A DNA stretch of 64,000 bases from Ursus arctos (Eukaryota; Chordata; Mammalia; Carnivora; Ursidae), in the NCBI RefSeq assembly GCF_023065955.2, contig NW_026623056.1, positions 85,931,256 to 85,995,255 of the forward strand, in the 5' to 3' direction. Positions 59,526 to 64,000 of the stretch are shown piece by piece (the first letter of the stretch is position 1; each line of letters begins with the position of its first letter). The position numbers and the translations under genes were made by a program. The notes under the pieces were generated by a model. That model saw only the letters and a list, made by a program, of their open reading frames with translations. It was not told the DNA's origin and ran no database searches.

Positions 59526-62500
59526 ATGGCGTCAGCCCCCCGTGTGGCTCTGGTGACCGGGGCCAACAAGGGCATCGGCTTCGCCATCGTGCAGCAGCTG
59601 TGCCGGCAGTTCACGGGGGACGTGGTGCTCACGGCGCGGGACGAGGCACGGGACCGGGCGGCCGTACAGCAGCTCAAGGCCGAGGGCCTGAGTCCCCACT
59701 TCCACCAGCTGGACATCGACGACCTGCAGAGCATCCGCACCCTGCGTGACTGCCTGCGCAAGGAGTACGGGGCCCTGAACGTGCTGGTCAACAACGCGGC
59801 CATCGCATTGAAGCATAAGGACCCGGGAAGACTTAGGGCTGGAGACCTCTCTCAGGGCACTTCCCGTGGGGGTTGGGCGTGGTCCCTGAATGCTGCTGGA
59901 GGGTCAGAGCTCCTATGGGGTCGAGAAGGGCCTCCCTAGGGAGAGAGGCTAGACTGCAGGCACAGGGAGAGAAGAAGCCTCTGGCGGTAGCAACCCTTTA
60001 AGCCCAGAGCTCCGTGGCATTGCGGTGGATTAATCTCAGGGATCTGACGGAGATTTTTGCAAGTTTAAATCGGTTTGGATCAGAGCATTTCAGTGAATGT
60101 TTAACGTATTTTGTAATAAACACAACTACAAACAGAGAGATACAGATCCCAACAGCACAGTCCGGTTAACCTCCTGAAATGATGCCAACATGCCAAGGTA
60201 CACGGCATTAACAAACCACACACATCACATTGGGAAATTACAGGTCACTAGCCCAGAGATTAATGACAATGCACCAGGTTGCACATCCAAGAACATGTAA
60301 CTGTCACTCCTGGAATCCTCTCCCATGGCTACTATTCATTAATCTATTCTCCCCTCACCTAACAGCTGCTGATCCCACACCCCTTCATATTCAGGCAGAA
60401 GTGACCATGAAAACAAACTTCTTTGGTACCCGAGCTGTGTGCACAGAACTGCTGCCTCTAATGAAAGCCCAAGGTGAGCCTCATCAGGGGCCCAAGCTGT
60501 GGTGTTTCTGGTATGTTCTGCCCCTGCCTCTCTGTCCCATCTACAGACTCAGGCCCCTCTCCCTGCTCAGCCTCACCAGCCTGACTGCTGTGTCTCCACC
60601 TGGACAGGTGCCTCTCTGCCTCAGGACTCTTACACACTCGTCCTGAAGTCACCATCGCCCTCTGAACCCCTGATCTCACAACTGGCTCTGTCCTTTCCTC
60701 AAGTCTTCATTCAAATCTCTCCTCAGAGAGGCCTTTAGTGACTGCATGCCACTCACAGGGGAAATTCCCTGAGGATTCTTTGTCGACCCTTTCTCCTCCC
60801 TCTGCCTGTCTCCCAGGAATTTTATTCAGACTAGTGGACTCCTCCCTCTCCAAACTTCTCAGGCCCCCCTAACATCGGTTACCTGCCTAAAACATTCCCA
60901 GAGCTCCAGACACACATCGTTCTCTTCCTGCTTCTCCTTCTCCTCAGGGTGCCCTCTACCCCCTCCCCAAATCCCACCCCTTCAGCCCCCAACTTATACC
61001 GCCATCTAAACATCTACACTACCTAATGACACTCACCATTACCCAAAATCACCCTCATCACAGACCCCACCATCCCACTAACCATGAATAATGAGGTCAC
61101 CATGCCCAGCGCCTGATTAGGGACCAGGTCCTACGAGTTGTCCTATGGGCTTTGTCCCCATGCCTCTTCTCCATCCCAGCTCTACAACACACACTCGCCT
61201 GTCAATTCTGGATCATTGCACCACTCCTAAGATGCCCTGCTTCTTCAGTCTCTTCCTCTCAGGGCATTCTCTCTGCTCTCTGAGAGGCCACATACTCTCA
61301 AAAGTCCTTCAGGGGCAAAGCCCAAGCCCTGGGCATCACCTGTAGGCATCTCTGTCATCAGACCTGCCAAACTCCAGGCCCATCCGCTCCCTTCCCCTTC
61401 TATACTCTGCACAAAACAAACTCCCAGAATTCCTTGCTTGTCAACTACTGTAATACTTCCCCACGAGAACGTGATGCGGGGAACCACCACCCTTTTACTA
61501 CACTCATTAAGACAAGCTGATGATTTTAGAAAGATTAAGATCTCTAGCATGAACCGACGACATGCAGGGACTTGACTCTCTGTCCTGCCCCGGATTCCTC
61601 TACTGTCCTTGAAATTTCTATGACTTCTTCGAACACTGGCTTCACTGGCATCCAAAGGACAGCTCTCAGATGTCACCGACTCCTTCACTCACCATAACAC
61701 TTGAGTGGGATGGATTCCTTGTGCCACCACCACACATCCTACAGGTATTCCCTTAGGAAGCAAAAATGACTTCTGGCCGAGAAATTTTCCTCACTGACTG
61801 AACAGTGTTGGTCCATGCTGTGTGTTGGCCTTGGACCAGAAAGAGGAGTGAGTGGTCTCCTGCATTTGCTAAGGCAGGTTCTCATCAAACAATTCATCTT
61901 GCCTCAGGGAAACTGGACTTCCTGGACATGGAAATGCAGGTTGTCTTCTCAGTGAGAAAGCAGGGTTTTCTTGCCTTTTGACATAGGAGAGTTTTTCCAT
62001 TACTTGAGGGGATGGCAGCCTTGCAGCCATGTTACCAGGACTTTCCCTCTTTGGGGAGACTATCTAGGAGAAATCATAACTAGCACAACAAAAACCAATA
62101 CCGTCCCTCCTCTCCCATACTTCACAACCTGAGACACAAAGACAATCCTGAATGACTTCGCCAGTTCTCTGTGGGGGCAGAACACATTCCAAGGCCCGTG
62201 TTTGCTCTGGTTTTTGGCATGGAAGGAGAAAACAAGACAACTGTGAGCCTAAGGACAATGAGGGATAGCAGATGTTGATTCTTCATTTCAAATCGTTTCT
62301 TCAAAATAGAGTTTTACTGAATTAATTGAGCCACACGCACACAAAAAAACAAGAATCTACAACCACCAGGTGCCCCCCACCGTCTTCACCAGGCAGTCAG
62401 TATCTCGGCCATGTATGTCCTTTCCCACATTCCATGGCATTCCCCCCATCCCCCTAAATTCATATTCTCGAATTAAAGGATACACTCTCTAAAGTGATAA

Positions 62501-64000
62501 ACACTTGTCCTTCTATTTCTCTTTAATTACGCTATGCATTTCTTTTGAAAAAGCTATTAAGAAAATAGATACTCATTTCAATATTAAAACTGTAAACAAT
62601 TACTCATTTCAATATAAGTACACTGTTATAAATACAAACTATACTGTCAAAAACGAGTTAGTGAGAACTCTGTGAATGTTTACACTTTTAACAGCTTTAT
62701 TGAGATACAGTTCACATATCGGACGCTTCCCCCATCAGGTATCCAACTCCGCGGAGTTTAGTAATGGACAGAGTTATGCAACCACCACTGCTTCTAGATT
62801 AGCACACTGTCCAGAGCCCAGGGAGATCCGGTGCCCTTAGCTACCAGCCCTCTGTTCCCCCATCCCCCCTGCCCCAAGCAACCACCAATCTACACTCTCT
62901 CCCTCCATTTCCTTTTCCGGACATCCCATGTATGGAGCATCACACCATGAGCGGTCTTTTGTGACTGGCTTTTTAATTTTGAATAATGCTCTTAGGGGTC
63001 ATCCATGTTTTAGCACCAACATCATTTCTCTTAATAGCATCCATTTAACAGATTCGTTTTCCAAAGCTCCTTTCCATGACCATACTGCCAGGACATTAGT
63101 CACTCCTTCTGAGCCAATAACAACCCCAAAAGGAGAAAACCCTTGCAGTTCAGCCCACTGAGGAGACTTGTTTTTCCTACTGAGAGCACGGTGACAATCT
63201 ACCAGACCCGATGCAGTCTGCTCACCTTCAAGAGGCCCTCAGTTAAGTGATCAGCTCTTTGTGGTTCCGTAGACACCTATTTATACAACACTGCCCGAGT
63301 GGCCACAAGATCTCCATGTGGTCCCAAAGGGGGCTTATGAGGAAAAGCGGCTCTCTACTCATGACGTCAGGGAGTGCCTCCTATCACTCTGCTTAGCACG
63401 TTCCTGTATAAGGCACGATCTTCTCTTTATGGAACAGCTGGTCACTGCCCAGACCGATTGAGATCATTTGTCTCACATCCTCTGAGACATTATGGGTAAG
63501 ACAAGGTTCAAGACTGTATCATGTCCGTCACTTACAGAGGCAGTCTTCACTAACACTCAGCCAACTGGGAATTTGTCCCAAATGGACAAATACTAGCAGT
63601 TTCGGTATTCATCCTCCTAGTGCATGCCATGCTACATGACTCTCTCTGTTGCATTTTAGGCAGAGTGGTGAATATGTCTAGCATAATAACCCTCATAGCC
63701 CTTAAGAAGTGCAGCCCAGATCTGCAGCAGAAGTTTATAAGCAAGACCATCACAGAGGAGGAGCTGGTGGGGCTCATGAACTAGTTTGTGAAAGACACAA
63801 AGAAAGGAGTACAGCAGAAGGAGGGCTGGCCTGATATAAAAGTAGTCCCATATGCAGTGTCTAAGATGGGTGTCACAGTCCTGTCCAGAATCCATGCCAG
63901 GAACCTCAGTGAGCAGAGGAGAGGGGACAAGATCCTCCTGAATGCCTGCTGCTCTGGGGTGGGTGAGAACAGACATGGGTGGACCAACAGCCATCAAAAG
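59526..64000 (+). pseudogene. psi-B5: CBR1-like, lost donor and stop in exon 3 (runs off window)
   Basis: Exon 1 (59526-59814) is open: MASAPRVALVTGANKGIGF, with RDR, LRDCLRKEYGALN and NNAA in place of NNAG. The donor is CATAAGG, so GT is AT (59815-59816), as in B3. Exon 2 (60366-60473) is intact. Exon 3 starts at 63660 in the class of B2 (MSSIITLIALKKCSP). It has TAG for Lys174 at 63782-63784 and an extra G near 63955-63961 in the CCPGWV region, then leaves the window. The GC-box is mutated (GGTGGGGCC, 59370-59378). Tyr is still encoded as TAT at about 63850. Confidence 0.88.

Noticed and set aside
1..64000. CRISPR-like, phage or integron structure from the regular repeats
   Set aside because: The repeats are kilobase-scale gene duplications and mammalian retroelements, with introns; nothing prokaryotic is present.

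Overview
The window is mammalian nuclear DNA, almost certainly from a carnivoran and probably a caniform (dog, bear, seal or mustelid group). It carries several tRNA-derived CAN-type SINEs with A-rich tails, and L1 3' ends of the type common in carnivore genomes. It also has spliced genes with GT-AG introns, a GC-box and a Kozak ATG, and older MIR, L1M and hAT-like fossils. There are no bacterial or viral coding units. The species call is inference.

The window is a tandem array of carbonyl reductase (CBR1-like, short-chain dehydrogenase/reductase) genes, all on the plus strand. Each has the three-exon CBR1 layout: exon 1 with the TGANKGIG coenzyme motif, exon 2 of 108 nt, and exon 3 with the Ser and Tyr-x-x-x-Lys catalytic residues. 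Two alternating types are present. Type A keeps the canonical 277-residue C-terminus, but its exon 1 is decayed in every copy. Type B has an orthodox exon 1, three extra residues just before the catalytic Tyr, and a lost stop that adds about 17 residues (297 aa). The order is: psi-B0 (exon 3 only, 2396-2889); psi-A1 (5430-9475) and psi-B1 (11571-16194); psi-A2 (18716-22762) and B2 (24647-29277, intact); psi-B3 (31390-41214, mosaic, broken by L1); psi-A4 (46009-50051) and B4 (51936-57446, intact); psi-B5 (59526 to window end). Only B2 and B4 have a complete open reading frame with intact splice sites.

The array has several layers of duplication. A and B are themselves old paralogues, since their 5' and 3' flanks are alignable. 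They form a dimer of about 13.3 kb. Bases 1 to about 8650 and 13305 to about 21940 are nearly identical, so they are either a very recent duplication or a false assembly duplication. B3 and B5 are 'B-only' units that begin at the same B/A fusion point (about 29565 and 57722). This implies that one unequal crossover deleted an A gene and was then copied. Exon 2 is almost invariant in all copies while exon 1 differs strongly, which points to gene conversion.

The spaces between genes hold repeats: an ancient L1M fragment in intron 2 of every B unit, an L1 3' end directly upstream of exon 2 in every A gene, unit-specific SINEs, an inserted block of about 4.2 kb at 34706-38866, and an L1 with an apparent 1.5 kb 3' transduction at 42757-44990. 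I saw no RNA genes, CRISPR arrays or prokaryotic features. All alignments were done by eye.
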